Source of the DNA: JAOPZW01 sp963788935
Lineage (GTDB): Bacteria > Actinomycetota > Thermoleophilia > Solirubrobacterales > Solirubrobacteraceae
Length of the DNA stretch: 64,000 bases
Direction: 5' to 3'
NCBI GenBank assembly: GCA_963788935.1
Contig: CAWBIM010000002.1
Coordinates: forward strand, 186,001-250,000
Shown: positions 25,227 through 33,197 of the stretch, piece by piece
Numbering within the stretch: position 1 is the first letter of the stretch
Layout of the letters: every line of letters starts with the position of its first letter
Notes under the pieces: generated by a model
Databases searched by the model: none
Seen by the model: only the letters and a program-made list of their open reading frames with translations
What the model was told of the DNA's origin: nothing
Made by a program: the position numbers and the translations under genes

Positions 25227-26453
25227 TCAGATCTGCCAGACGCCGCCGCGCAGGACGGGGACCTCGTCGCCGTCGGCGGTCACGCCGCTCACGGCGACGT
25301 CGTCGCCGCCGATCATGAAATCGACGTGGATGCCGGAGCGGTTCAGGCGATCCTGGTCCTCGGCGCCGGCGGTGAACGAGTAGGCCTGGCCGAGCGCGAT
25401 GTGGCTCGCCGCGTTCTCGTCCAGCAGCGTGTCGAAGAAGGTCGTGCCGAGGCGGCCGATCCGGCCCTCGCGATCGACGAGCGCGATCTCGCCCAGACGG
25501 CCCGCGCCGTCGTCCCGGGCGGCATAGCCGCGCAGGACGTCGCCGCCCTCCTCGGCGTCGATGCGCACCGCCCGGCCCTCGCGGAACTCGACCTCCAGGC
25601 CGCGGACGATCGAGCCCGCGACGACGAGCGGCTTCGTCGCGCGCACGACGCCGTCGGTGCGCTGCGGGTCCGGGGCGCTGAAGACCTCCTCCGACGGGAT
25701 GTTCGGCATGTGGCGGATGCCGCCGACCGTCTCGAACTGCGCGGCGATGAACTTCGACGTCGGCAGCAGGCCGACCGTGAGGTCGGTGCCCTCGCCCTCG
25801 AAGCGGATCGCGGTGAAGGCCCGGTCGGTCAGGCGCGCGGCGGCGCCGACGAGGACGTCCGCGCGCTCGCGCCACGCCGCGACCGGATCCGCCTCGTCGA
25901 GGCGGCAGACGTGCGCGACCTGCTCACCGAGGCGGCGCAGCGCCTCGTCGGGGTCGAGGTCGGGATGCACCTGACGCGCCCACGCCGCGTTCGGGAACGG
26001 GATGATCGTCCAGTTCGTCGTCGCCTCGTTGACGATGACGCCGGTCTCCTTCGTCGCCGGCAGCTGGTCGCGACCGGCGCGGGCGGGATCGAGGTCGTTC
26101 AGCAGCCCGGGCGTCGCCGGGCCGGCGATGCCGATGCGCGCACAGCGCTGCCGGCCGAGCTCGAGCATCCGCTCGCCGTACCACGAGGGCACGAAGTCGA
26201 GCGTGTCCTCCTCGGCGTGGAGGATCCGCGCGCGCTTGACGTGCATGTCGAAGTACACCGGGTCGACGAAGCGCGCGCCGTGGCGGTAGGCGCTCGCCGC
26301 GAGCGCGCGCACCATCTCCTCCTTGCCGATCTCGGCGTTGATGGCGACGATCTGCCCGGGCTGGACGTTCGCGCCGAAGCCGACGGCGAGGTCGGCGAGG
26401 CGCTCGAGCGTCGTCGCGTCGAAGCCGGTGGTGGCGGAGCCGGCGGCGGTCAT
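25227..26453 (-). CDS. M29 family aminopeptidase (thermophilic metalloprotease type)
   Basis: 408 residues, full-length M29/AmpS-type aminopeptidase. It starts with LERLADLAVGFGANVQPGQIVAINAEIG, has VNEATTNWTIIPFPNAAWA in the middle and the conserved C-terminal SGIHVDFMIGG metal-ligand region. These enzymes remove N-terminal residues using two Co/Zn/Mn ions. The 3' end is close to tRNA-Ser on the same strand. ATG at 26451-26453. Probably housekeeping peptide turnover. Confidence 0.92.
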   Translation of the reverse strand: MTAAGSATTGFDATTLERLADLAVGFGANVQPGQIVAINAEIGKEEMVRALAASAYRHGARFVDPVYFDMHVKRARILHAEEDTLDFVPSWYGERMLELGRQRCARIGIAGPATPGLLNDLDPARAGRDQLPATKETGVIVNEATTNWTIIPFPNAAWARQVHPDLDPDEALRRLGEQVAHVCRLDEADPVAAWRERADVLVGAAARLTDRAFTAIRFEGEGTDLTVGLLPTSKFIAAQFETVGGIRHMPNIPSEEVFSAPDPQRTDGVVRATKPLVVAGSIVRGLEVEFREGRAVRIDAEEGGDVLRGYAARDDGAGRLGEIALVDREGRIGRLGTTFFDTLLDENAASHIALGQAYSFTAGAEDQDRLNRSGIHVDFMIGGDDVAVSGVTADGDEVPVLRGGVWQI

Positions 26454-26489
26454 GCGATCGAGGCTATCGCGCCGTCCGCCCGCCGATCG

Positions 26490-27272
26490 TCACCGCGCCG
26501 CGAGCGGCGCGATCCCGAGGGCCTCGGCCACCGCGGCGACCGTCGCGCCGAGCTCGGCCGGCGTCGCGCCCGGCCGGGCGAGGAGCGGCCCGACGGCGTC
26601 GAGGCCGGCCCGGGCCGCGAGCCGCTTCTCGTTGCGCACCCACGTCCGGCCCTCGGCCAGCCGCGCGTGGGCGGCGCACAGCGTCGCCTCGGCGAGCATC
26701 CCGGCGCACGGGACGACGTCGCCCGCCCGGGCATGGGTCGCGGCGAACATGAGCGAGACCGCCGCCCGGCCCTGCCAGCGCGCCGCGGCCGCCGCGGCGA
26801 GGCGGTCGGGGAAGTCGGGGCGCGGCAACGGCTCGCCCGCCAGCGGCCGGCACAGCGCCAGCTCGCCGACCGGCAGATACGTCGGCGCGCCGGCGAGGTA
26901 GCCGTTCTGGCGCAGGATCTCGAAGCGGCCGTCCTGCGCGTCGGCGAGCCAGCGCCCGACGCGATCGAGGTCGCGGAAGAGCACGTCGACCGCGACGTCG
27001 CCCACGGTCAGCCACGCGCCGCCGTCCACGATCGGGCCCCACTCGCCGAGGCCCGACACGTGACCGGGGTGGCCGAGCCGCGCCACGCCGGCCGGGTCGA
27101 AGCCGCGGGCCGCGCGGTAGTAGAGGCCGAGGTCCCAGTCGCTGTCGGGCCGCTCGGTGCCGTCGGCGCGCGAGCCGCCGAGCACGACCGCGGCGACGCC
27201 GGGGAGCTCGGCCAGCGCGCCGGCGAGACGCGCGATGGGGGCGGGCAGCGACGGAACCGGCGACGGGCCCAC
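26490..27272 (-). CDS. Nucleotidyltransferase-fold protein
   Basis: 260 residues. N-terminal Pol-beta-type nucleotidyltransferase motif VVLGGSRADGTERPDSDWDLGLYY (about 30-53: GGS followed by DxD), and a helical C-terminal domain (about 135-255), as in aminoglycoside or minimal nucleotidyltransferases. A third acidic residue could be in VDVLF (about 97). The preceding gene (STAS) ends 12 bases upstream on the same strand, so the two may be co-transcribed. Substrate unknown. Confidence 0.78.
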   Translation of the reverse strand: MGPSPVPSLPAPIARLAGALAELPGVAAVVLGGSRADGTERPDSDWDLGLYYRAARGFDPAGVARLGHPGHVSGLGEWGPIVDGGAWLTVGDVAVDVLFRDLDRVGRWLADAQDGRFEILRQNGYLAGAPTYLPVGELALCRPLAGEPLPRPDFPDRLAAAAAARWQGRAAVSLMFAATHARAGDVVPCAGMLAEATLCAAHARLAEGRTWVRNEKRLAARAGLDAVGPLLARPGATPAELGATVAAVAEALGIAPLAAR

Positions 27273-27284
27273 GCCCGGCCCGGC

Positions 27285-27632
27285 TCAGCCCGCGTCGGCG
27301 GGGTCGTCGACCAGGTGCAGCTCGCCGTCGAGGCCCGACACCTCGACGATCTTCGCGACGGCGCTGGTGCCCGCCGCGCGGACGACGACGAGGCGCGTGC
27401 CGGACCGGCCGGCGCGCGTGTGCCCGGCGACGAGCACGCGGATACCGCTCGAGTCCATGAACTCGAGCCCGCGCAGGTCGACGACGACCTCGCGGCCGCT
27501 GTCGAGCCGCTCGTTGATGAGCTGCTCGAGCTCCGGGGCGGTGGCGATGTCGAGCTCGCCCCGCAGCGTCACGTACGCGCGGCCGTCACGATCGTCCACC
27601 GACATGGCGAACTCTTCGGGCGGGGACGCCAT
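27285..27632 (-). CDS. STAS-domain anti-sigma factor antagonist
   Basis: 115 residues from ATG 27630-27632 (a longer start at 27680 and a shorter one at 27605 are possible). SpoIIAA-like STAS domain: DIATAPELEQLINERL and the phosphorylation-loop motif GLEFMDSSGIRVLV with the conserved Ser. Such proteins release partner sigma factors by binding anti-sigma kinases. No partner kinase or sigma gene is adjacent. It lies downstream, on the same strand, of the 43-residue peptide gene, with hairpins in between. Confidence 0.88.
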   Translation of the reverse strand: MASPPEEFAMSVDDRDGRAYVTLRGELDIATAPELEQLINERLDSGREVVVDLRGLEFMDSSGIRVLVAGHTRAGRSGTRLVVVRAAGTSAVAKIVEVSGLDGELHLVDDPADAG

Positions 27633-27689
27633 GGCCCGGATCCTAATCGCCGCACAGGCGGCCGGCTGCCCGGACGGCAACCGTGGTTG

Positions 27690-27718
27690 CCGCGTCGCCC
27701 GGGTGGCGGGCGACGCGG
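27690..27718 (-). terminator. Strong hairpin after the 43-residue peptide gene
   Basis: Eleven perfect pairs, CCGCGTCGCCC / GGGCGACGCGG, with a 7-base loop, 15 bases past the stop at 27734. A second hairpin (GGCAAC-CGTG-GTTGCC, 27676-27691) overlaps it by two bases. No T tract, typical of high-GC terminators. It would make the peptide gene monocistronic. Confidence 0.5.
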
Positions 27719-27733
27719 ACGGGCGCGATGCGC

Positions 27734-27865
27734 CTAGTTGTTCTGGCCGTCGGAGGTCGGCCAGGCGAGGCAGCAGAGGTCGTGCAGCAGGTCGTCGAGA
27801 TCCTCGACGCTCGCCTCGGCGAGGTTGCTGACGTGCTCCTGGATCTGCTCGGGGCTGAGGTTCAT
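27734..27865 (-). CDS. 43-residue acidic peptide with a C-terminal Cys-Cys segment, possible precursor peptide
   Basis: Small gene, 43 residues plus TAG. The N-terminal 30 residues are an acidic amphipathic helix (MNLSPEQIQEHVSNL, then EDLDDLLHDL); the C-terminal 13 residues are CCLAWPTSDGQNN. The split between a Leu/Asp-rich leader and a short Cys/Trp/Ser/Thr tail resembles ribosomally made peptide precursors. The gene has its own parts: a CTCAAG-N16-CCGATC promoter-like box, a 5' hairpin, an AAGGA binding site and a hairpin terminator. No modification enzyme or exporter lies nearby, so another role, for example a small signalling protein in the same regulon as the EAL and PAS genes, is equally possible. 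Family not recognised. Confidence 0.6.
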   Translation of the reverse strand: MNLSPEQIQEHVSNLAEASVEDLDDLLHDLCCLAWPTSDGQNN

Positions 27866-27882
27866 GGCCGGTCGTTCCTTGA

Positions 27883-27901
27883 AGGGGGTCGGGTACCCCC
27901 T
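27883..27901 (-). promoter_or_regulatory. 5' leader hairpin of the peptide mRNA
   Basis: AGGGGGT / ACCCCCT, seven perfect pairs around a five-base loop. It lies directly after the -10-like element and before the binding site, so it would form at the 5' end of the peptide mRNA. It may stabilise the transcript, or act as an operator in DNA. Confidence 0.45.
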
Positions 27902-27930
27902 AGATCGGGTCCGGGGCGCGGTGCCTTGAG
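27902..27930 (-). promoter_or_regulatory. Sigma-28-like promoter of the 43-residue peptide gene
   Basis: Minus strand: CTCAAG (27930-27925), 15 bases, CCCGATCT (27909-27902); the CCGATC core thus sits at spacing 16. Same box as at 3783-3811, 27999-28027 and 28127-28155. Predicted start near 27895, giving a leader of about 30 bases. Confidence 0.5.
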
Positions 27931-27998
27931 TCCAGTTGTCCCGCGGTTACGCCCGATCGGGCGCCGCCGGACGGATGTACGAGGCGCCGCGCAAATCG

Positions 27999-28027
27999 CT
28001 CAAGACGACCCCGTCCGAACCGATACC
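27999..28027 (+). promoter_or_regulatory. Sigma-28-like promoter of a short RNA
   Basis: CTCAAG (27999-28004), 15 bases, CCGATACC (28020-28027). Transcription would start near 28034 and meet a strong terminator at 28061-28085. It is divergent from the matching box of the peptide gene, about 70 bases away. Confidence 0.55.
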
Positions 28028-28033
28028 AGGAGC

Positions 28034-28087
28034 GTCCTCCTGTCCGTGTGTGTGTGAACGAAGGCCCGCTGAGAAGCGGGCCTTTGT
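28034..28087 (+). ncRNA. Candidate short RNA or attenuated leader
   Basis: About 54 bases between a sigma-28-like promoter and a perfect intrinsic terminator. It includes an unpaired pyrimidine stretch (GTCCTCCTGTCC) complementary to ribosome binding sites and a run of GT repeats (CCGTGTGTGTGTG). No start codon with a binding site is seen inside. It may be an independent small RNA, or an attenuator for the EAL-DICT gene, which however has its own promoter-like box. Confidence 0.45.
28061..28085 (+). terminator. Intrinsic terminator
   Basis: AAGGCCCGCT-GAGA-AGCGGGCCTTT: ten perfect pairs with a GAGA tetraloop, then TTTGTCGTT on the plus strand. This is the best rho-independent terminator in the window, yet no protein gene lies upstream on this strand; the only candidate transcript is the short RNA. 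Confidence 0.8.
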
Positions 28088-28126
28088 CGTTCTCGGGCGC
28101 GAACGCACGCGGACGCGCCAGACCGA

Positions 28127-28155
28127 CTCAAGCCGTCGCGCGCGTGGACGATTCC
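28127..28155 (+). promoter_or_regulatory. Sigma-28-like promoter of the EAL-DICT gene
   Basis: CTCAAG (28127-28132), 15 bases, ACGATTCC (28148-28155). The start codon ATG is at 28165, only 9 bases beyond the box, so the mRNA would be leaderless or nearly so. A small palindrome, ATTCC-TTATAC-GGAAT, overlaps its end. Confidence 0.5.
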
Positions 28156-28164
28156 TTATACGGA

Positions 28165-29418
28165 ATGTCCGCGCTCGCCTCACCGTCAACCACCGCGCCC
28201 CTCGCCGACCTCCTCGCCGCGGGCGGCGTGCGCTCCGTCTACCAGCCCGTCGTCGCGCTGCCCGACCGGCGCGTCCTCGCCTACGAGGCGCTGGCCCGCG
28301 GCCCGGTCGGCTCGCCGCTCGAGGCGCCCGGCGCGCTGTTCGGCGCGGCGGCGGCCGAGGGACTCGTCGCCGATCTCGACCGCGCGTGCCGCGCTGCGGC
28401 GGTCAGCGGCGCGCTCGGGGCGCTCGACCCGTCGACGGCGTTGCTTGTCAACGTCGAGCCCGACGTCCTCGATCCTGTGCCGGGGGCGGCCGCACCGGTG
28501 CTCGAGCGGGCCGGCGGCGAGCTGACCGTCATCGCCGAGATCACCGAGCGGCGCCTCACCGACCGCCCCGCCGAGCTGCTGCGCGCGGTCGCGGCCCTGC
28601 GCCGCCGCGGCTGGGGCTTCGCGCTCGACGACGTCGGCGCCGACTGGCGCTCGATCGCGCTGATGCCGTTCCTGCGCCCTGACGTCGTCAAGCTCGACAT
28701 GCGCCTCGTGCAGGAGCCGTTCGGGGCCGAGGCCGCCGCGGTCGTCCGCGCGGTCCGCGCCTACGCCGACGAGACCGGCGCCGCCGTCCTCGCCGAGGGG
28801 ATCGAGACCGAGGAGCACGAGCGCCGCGCGCTGTCCTGGGGCGCGACGCTCGGCCAGGGCTGGCTCTACGGCCGTCCCGGGCCGCTGCCCGCCGTCCCGG
28901 TCGTGGGTGGGGTCGCGGGCGGGCTCGTCACGGCCACCGCGCCGGTCGGCACGCGCACGCCCGCGCAGGTCGCCCAGGCCGCCGGCGCGCCGTTCTCCGT
29001 CGCGCCCAAGGCCGCCCTGCTCGCCCATTCCATCGCGCTCGAGCACCGCGCGCTCGCCGACCCCGACCCCGTCGTCGCGTTCGGCTGCTTCCAGGCGGCC
29101 CGCCACTTCACCCCGGCGACCGCCAAGCGGTACGCCCGGCTCGCGCGCCGCTCGGCGTTCGTCGGCGCGTTCGGTGCCGGCCTCGACGACACGCCCGTCG
29201 CCGGCGTGCGGGGCGCGTCGCTGCGCGTCAACGAGGACCTCGCCGGCGAGTGGAACGTGATCGTCGTCGGCCCGCACCAGGCCGCCGCGCTGATCGCGGT
29301 CGACCTCGGCGACGGCGGCCCGGACATGCAGCGGCGCTTCGCGTACACGCTCATCGAGGACCGCGACCTCGTGCTGCGCGCCGCCCGTTCGCTCATGCTG
29401 CGCATCACCGGCGCCTGA
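28165..29418 (+). CDS. EAL-DICT cyclic-di-GMP phosphodiesterase
   Basis: 417 residues. An EAL domain (about 10-245) hydrolyses cyclic-di-GMP; ligands appear intact: YEALAR, NVEPD, ITER, FALDDVGADW, VKLDM, LAEGIETEEH and LGQGWLYGRP. A DICT sensory domain follows (about 270-400; FVGAFGAGLDDTPVAGVRGA, NVIVVGPHQAAALIAVDLGD), usually found with light- or c-di-GMP-linked signalling proteins. ATG at 28165; no clear binding site, which fits a leaderless start. A CTCAAG-N15-ACGATTCC promoter box lies upstream, as for the PAS-GAF sensor. It may control motility or surface behaviour. Confidence 0.92.
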   Translation: MSALASPSTTAPLADLLAAGGVRSVYQPVVALPDRRVLAYEALARGPVGSPLEAPGALFGAAAAEGLVADLDRACRAAAVSGALGALDPSTALLVNVEPDVLDPVPGAAAPVLERAGGELTVIAEITERRLTDRPAELLRAVAALRRRGWGFALDDVGADWRSIALMPFLRPDVVKLDMRLVQEPFGAEAAAVVRAVRAYADETGAAVLAEGIETEEHERRALSWGATLGQGWLYGRPGPLPAVPVVGGVAGGLVTATAPVGTRTPAQVAQAAGAPFSVAPKAALLAHSIALEHRALADPDPVVAFGCFQAARHFTPATAKRYARLARRSAFVGAFGAGLDDTPVAGVRGASLRVNEDLAGEWNVIVVGPHQAAALIAVDLGDGGPDMQRRFAYTLIEDRDLVLRAARSLMLRITGA

Positions 29419-29581
29419 GCCGCGACTCTGGTCGAGCCGTCCGCAGCGCTCGTGGTCGCGGCGGTCCTGGAGGAACCGGAGCGGTTCGCCGCCGCTGGCG
29501 ACCACACTCCGCCGCCGGCGGCCGACCACCATCACCGCGTCCAGCAGGACAGCCAGCCCCGGGAGGGCGAAGCGCTGACGC

Positions 29582-29623
29582 GGCAGCAGCAGCAGGCGCG
29601 GTTCCAAGCCGCCTGCTGCTGCC
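29582..29623. repeat. Long CAG/CTG hairpin between convergent genes
   Basis: GGCAGCAGCAGCAGGCG and CGCCTGCTGCTGCC pair over 14 bases with one extra CAG triplet, around an 11-base loop. It sits between the EAL-DICT stop and the 3' end of the convergent secreted-protein gene and could be a bidirectional terminator. The extra triplet suggests slippage. Confidence 0.45.
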
Positions 29624-29653
29624 GACTCAGGCTCGGCCCGCCACGGCGCGTCC

Positions 29654-31327
29654 TCAGTTGCGGCCCTGGGGGCGAGCGGAGTCGCGGGCGAGGTACACGG
29701 TGTCGGGCGTCGAGGCCGAGGGGACCGTCGCGCAGGTCCGGTAGCGACGCTCGGCGCGCAACGCCGCGCCACCGGCGACCTTGGCCAGAGGACGACGCGC
29801 ACGCTGTGCTGGCCCGGCCGCAGGTCGACCTTGAGCTGTCGCGTCTTGGCGGACATACGGTGGACGTCACCGGCGATCGAGGCGCGCAGGCTGCGGACCT
29901 TCGTCCCGGCCGGGCCGCGGAAGTGGACGATCAGGAGCCGGCGGCTGACGCCACCGTCGGCGGGGCGGTGGGCACCGCCGCACCGGTGTCGACGTCGGTG
30001 GCACAACCGGCGGAGCGGCCACGCTGGCGCCGAAGGACGCGTCGCTGAACTGGCCATAGCTGTCGATGACGCGGAAGCCCACGCTCCGGGCGGCGCCGGA
30101 GAAGGCCGCCGCCGGCGTGAACGTGATCACGCCGGTCGAGGTGTTGAGCGCGTAGACGCCCACACCCGCGAATGAGACCGAGGTGGCCGGCTCGCCGTTG
30201 TCCAACAGGGTCACCGAGCCGCCGGCCGGGATCGCGACCTGGAACGTCTGCGCCTCCCCGTACGGGGCAGTGCTCTGTCCGCCGGTCGCCGTGGGCGGGG
30301 GCGGGAGGGTTGCCACGTGCGGGGAGCTGCCCGACGAGGAGAACGACCGAGTCGTGCCCGCATAGGCGGCCGACAGGGTCTGCGCGCCGGGCGCGGTCGC
30401 CGAGTAGCTGACCGTGCACTTCGCCACGGTCGTCGAGCGGCGACGAGCGTGCATGCTCCACCGCCGGCGAAGGTGCCCGACCGCACCGCCCGAGCGAAGC
30501 TCACGGCGCCGGTCGGCGTGGCCGTGCCGCTGTCGGTGTCGGTCACCGTGGTCGTGCAGCTGACAGCAGCCCCGACCAGCGCGGACGCCGGGAGGCAGCG
30601 ACGGCCGAGGCGGTGGTGACGCCGGTTCCACAGATGTTGGCGACCAGCACCCCGGCGTCGCCGCCGGGCTGGTGAACGCCTTCTCGTCGCCGAGGGCGAC
30701 GAGCGCCGGCGCCGATCACTCGGCCGCCATCATCGTCGCGCCCCCATCCGAGGTCCGGACGAGGCTGCGCGCCGGGCCGCTGAAGGTGACGCTCGCCGTC
30801 GCCGCGTAGATGATGCTCGTGACGTCGCGTGTCAGGGGATCGGTATCGATGTTGAACGTATCCCGGAAGCCGGGGTCGAGGGCGTTGTTCAGGATCTGCA
30901 TCGAGGAGCCCAGCGCGGTCGCGAGGCCGCGGAACGCAGCGTTGTTCACGTAGTTGTCGTTCTCCCCGATCATGACCACGCGGCCGCCGCCCGCGAGGTA
31001 GCTGCCCAGGGTGGCGACCTGGGAGCCGGAGAACGTCGCCTGATTGAGGCTCAGCAGCACGCACGCGTTGCCGGCGAGGCTCCCCGGGAGGACGCTGGTC
31101 GAGGAGATCGGACGACCCGCCGCCGTGCCCACGTTCGCGTAGGTCTCGGCCGGATTCATCGACGTGTTGCCCGTGTAGACGAGGATCGGATCGGACGGTG
31201 CCGCAACGGCGGCCCCGGCGAAGGCGGCAGTGCACGCGAGGAGCGTCGCGACAACCGCGCTGATGCGCGCGGCCTGGGATCGCCCGGCGCCGGCAAGCGC
31301 AGGGACTGCGGAGAAGTTCATATTCAT
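29654..31327 (-). pseudogene. Secreted Ig-like/CshA-repeat protein, many frame breaks
   Basis: About 1,670 bases that read as one secreted protein only by changing frame at least six times (near 30720, 30670, 30600, 30440, 29970 and 29790). Order: signal peptide (MNMNFSAVPALAG..., SAVVATLLACTAAFAGAAVAA), a domain with VLVYTGNTS-like and GGRVVMIGENDNYVNNAAFRGL motifs (about 30716-31250), a bacterial Ig-like domain (TVTDTDSGTATPTGAVSF; CTVSYSATAPGAQTLSAAYAG), a CshA-type repeat (GVITFTPAAAFSGAARSVGF) and a C-terminal beta domain (RRLLIVHFRGPAGTKVRSLRAS) ending QGRN-stop at 29654. No stops interrupt the joined reading. Sequence error or genuine decay cannot be told apart here. Confidence 0.65.
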
Positions 31328-31471
31328 GGCTTCGGCTTGTAGCGAACATCACTTGAACACGTTGACCATTGAACCTGCCTTACCAACCGCTCACGGCGTT
31401 CTTGCCCAAGGAGCGCCGTCCAATCGGGAGGCTTGGTGTCGCGAGCCGGACCGGCGAGCTGTGACGCAGGG

Positions 31472-32215
31472 CTAGGCGGAGCGGGCCGCGAGCGTCGTCA
31501 GCGCCGCCGCGAGCTCCGCCGTGCGCGACAGGAACGGGGAGTGGTCGGAGTCGATCTCGACGACGTCGATCCCGGGGTTGTCGGCCACGAGGCGGCGCTG
31601 CAGCGCGGTCGGGATCGCGCGGTCCTTCGTCGCGATCACGTATGCGCGCGGCGGGCGGGCGGACGCGAAGCGCTCCTCGCGACCGAGCTCGACCGGGGTC
31701 ACGAACGCGGCGAGCGCCTGCGGGCGGATGCGCTCCGTCGCCCACGCCGCCTGCTCGGGCGTGCACTCGCCGTAGAACGCCTCGGGCGCGACGTCCGCGG
31801 GCATGGTCGCCACCGGCGGCGCGCCGTCGACCTGCATGTGCGCCTGCACCATGTCGCCTTCGCCCTCGGGCAGCTGCGTGAGGTCGACGAGGCTCTGCTT
31901 GTCGCCGGGCATGAACGCCGCGACGTAGATCGCGCGGGCGATCTTCTCCGGGCAGCGCGTCAGGGCCTGGGTCATCGGCACGCCGCCCATGCTGTGGGCG
32001 ACGAGGATCACCGGCTCGGGCTCCTCGGCCAGGACCGCGCAGATCCGATCGACGTAGGCGTCGAGGGTCACCTCGGCCACTGGCGTGTCGTCCTCGCCGC
32101 TGCCCGGGAGGTCGAACGTCTTCACGCTGTGCCCGTCGGACTCGAGCGCCGCCTGCAGCGGCTCCCAGCACCAGGCGCCGTGAAACGCGCCGTGGACGAG
32201 GACGAATCGCGCCAT
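31472..32215 (-). CDS. Alpha/beta hydrolase, salicylate-esterase-like
   Basis: 247 residues. Oxyanion region FVLVHGAFHGAWCWEPL, nucleophile VAHSMGGVP (Ser), acidic residue in VIATKDRAIP and His in IDSDHSPFLS. This pattern is typical of the small esterase/hydroxynitrile-lyase-like branch (salicylate or pyrethroid esterase homologues). ATG at 32213-32215 after AAGGAGCAG; upstream in-frame sequence is not protein-like. Divergent from the methyltransferase gene. Substrate unknown. Confidence 0.88.
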   Translation of the reverse strand: MARFVLVHGAFHGAWCWEPLQAALESDGHSVKTFDLPGSGEDDTPVAEVTLDAYVDRICAVLAEEPEPVILVAHSMGGVPMTQALTRCPEKIARAIYVAAFMPGDKQSLVDLTQLPEGEGDMVQAHMQVDGAPPVATMPADVAPEAFYGECTPEQAAWATERIRPQALAAFVTPVELGREERFASARPPRAYVIATKDRAIPTALQRRLVADNPGIDVVEIDSDHSPFLSRTAELAAALTTLAARSA

Positions 32216-32345
32216 GTCTGCTCCTTGTCGAGGTTGGGGCGAGTTCCTATCACGACCGGCGACGCACCCGGCGCCGCTGTGAGAAGGTGGAGGCGGCCCC
32301 GTACGAAGACCCGGCCGCCGCGCGGCCGCGACGGAAGGACACGCG

Positions 32346-33185
32346 ATGTCGTCTTCGGAGGCAGCACCGGCCACCGGTTCGGAGCAGGCCCGGGCGCGTG
32401 CGCGCGAGATCTGGGCGCTCGGCGACTACGACCGTGTCGCGCGCGACGTCCTCGCCCCGTTCGGCCCCGCGCTCGTCCATGCGTGCCGGGTCGGCCCGGG
32501 CGTCCGCGTGCTCGACGTCGCCGCGGGAACCGGCAACGTCGCGCTCGCCGCGGCGCGCGCCGGCGGCAGCGTCGTCGCGTCCGACCTGACGCCGGCGCTG
32601 CTCGACGTCGGCCGCCGCCGGGCCGAGGCCGAGGGGCTCGCCATCGAGTGGGTCGAGGCCGACGCCGAGGCGCTCCCGTTCCCCGACGCCGCGTTCGACG
32701 TCGTGGTCTCGTCGGTCGGGGTCATGTTCGCCCCCGACCACGTCGCCGCCGCGAGCGAGCTGCTGCGCGTCTGCCGCCCGGCCGGCCTGGTCGGCCTCGT
32801 CAACTGGACGCCGGAGAGCTGGTCGGCGCGCTTCCTCGCCGTCCTGTCCGCCCACATCCCGCCGCCGCCCGGCCCGCCCGGCGTGCTGTGGGGCGACGAG
32901 GACCACGTGCGGGGGCTGCTGTGCGACGGCCTCGAGACGCTCGACACCTTCCGCCACGAGCTCGTCGTCGACCACTTCGCCTCGGGGGCGGAGCTCTGCG
33001 CGTACTACATGGCGAACTTCGGGCCGCTCATCGCCGCGGTCGCGGCCGACCCGAGCCGCCGCGAGGCGCTCGAGCGCGACCTCCTGGCGTTCGCGGAGGA
33101 GACCGCGGAGGACGGCCCGGAGGGCAGCGTCGTGTTCCGGTTCGAGTACCTGCTGGCGGTGGGGCGGCGGGCGGGCGGGGATTGA
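32346..33185 (+). CDS. Class I SAM-dependent methyltransferase
   Basis: 279 residues, UbiE/Methyltransf_11 type. SAM-binding motif I VLDVAAGTGNVALAAARAG (about residue 56), motif II SDLTPALLD, then ADAEALPFPDAAFDVVVSSVGVMFAPD and the post-motif LVGLVNWTPESW. ATG at 32346 with GGAAGGA upstream. Convergent with the PNPOx-like gene. Substrate unknown; the C-terminal half resembles small-molecule methyltransferases. Confidence 0.9.
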   Translation: MSSSEAAPATGSEQARARAREIWALGDYDRVARDVLAPFGPALVHACRVGPGVRVLDVAAGTGNVALAAARAGGSVVASDLTPALLDVGRRRAEAEGLAIEWVEADAEALPFPDAAFDVVVSSVGVMFAPDHVAAASELLRVCRPAGLVGLVNWTPESWSARFLAVLSAHIPPPPGPPGVLWGDEDHVRGLLCDGLETLDTFRHELVVDHFASGAELCAYYMANFGPLIAAVAADPSRREALERDLLAFAEETAEDGPEGSVVFRFEYLLAVGRRAGGD

Positions 33186-33197
33186 CCGGCCGGCCGG

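Noticed and set aside
27936..28060. Cyclic-di-GMP riboswitch before the EAL gene
   Set aside because: The conserved GEMM elements are absent; a promoter box and a terminator explain the region better.
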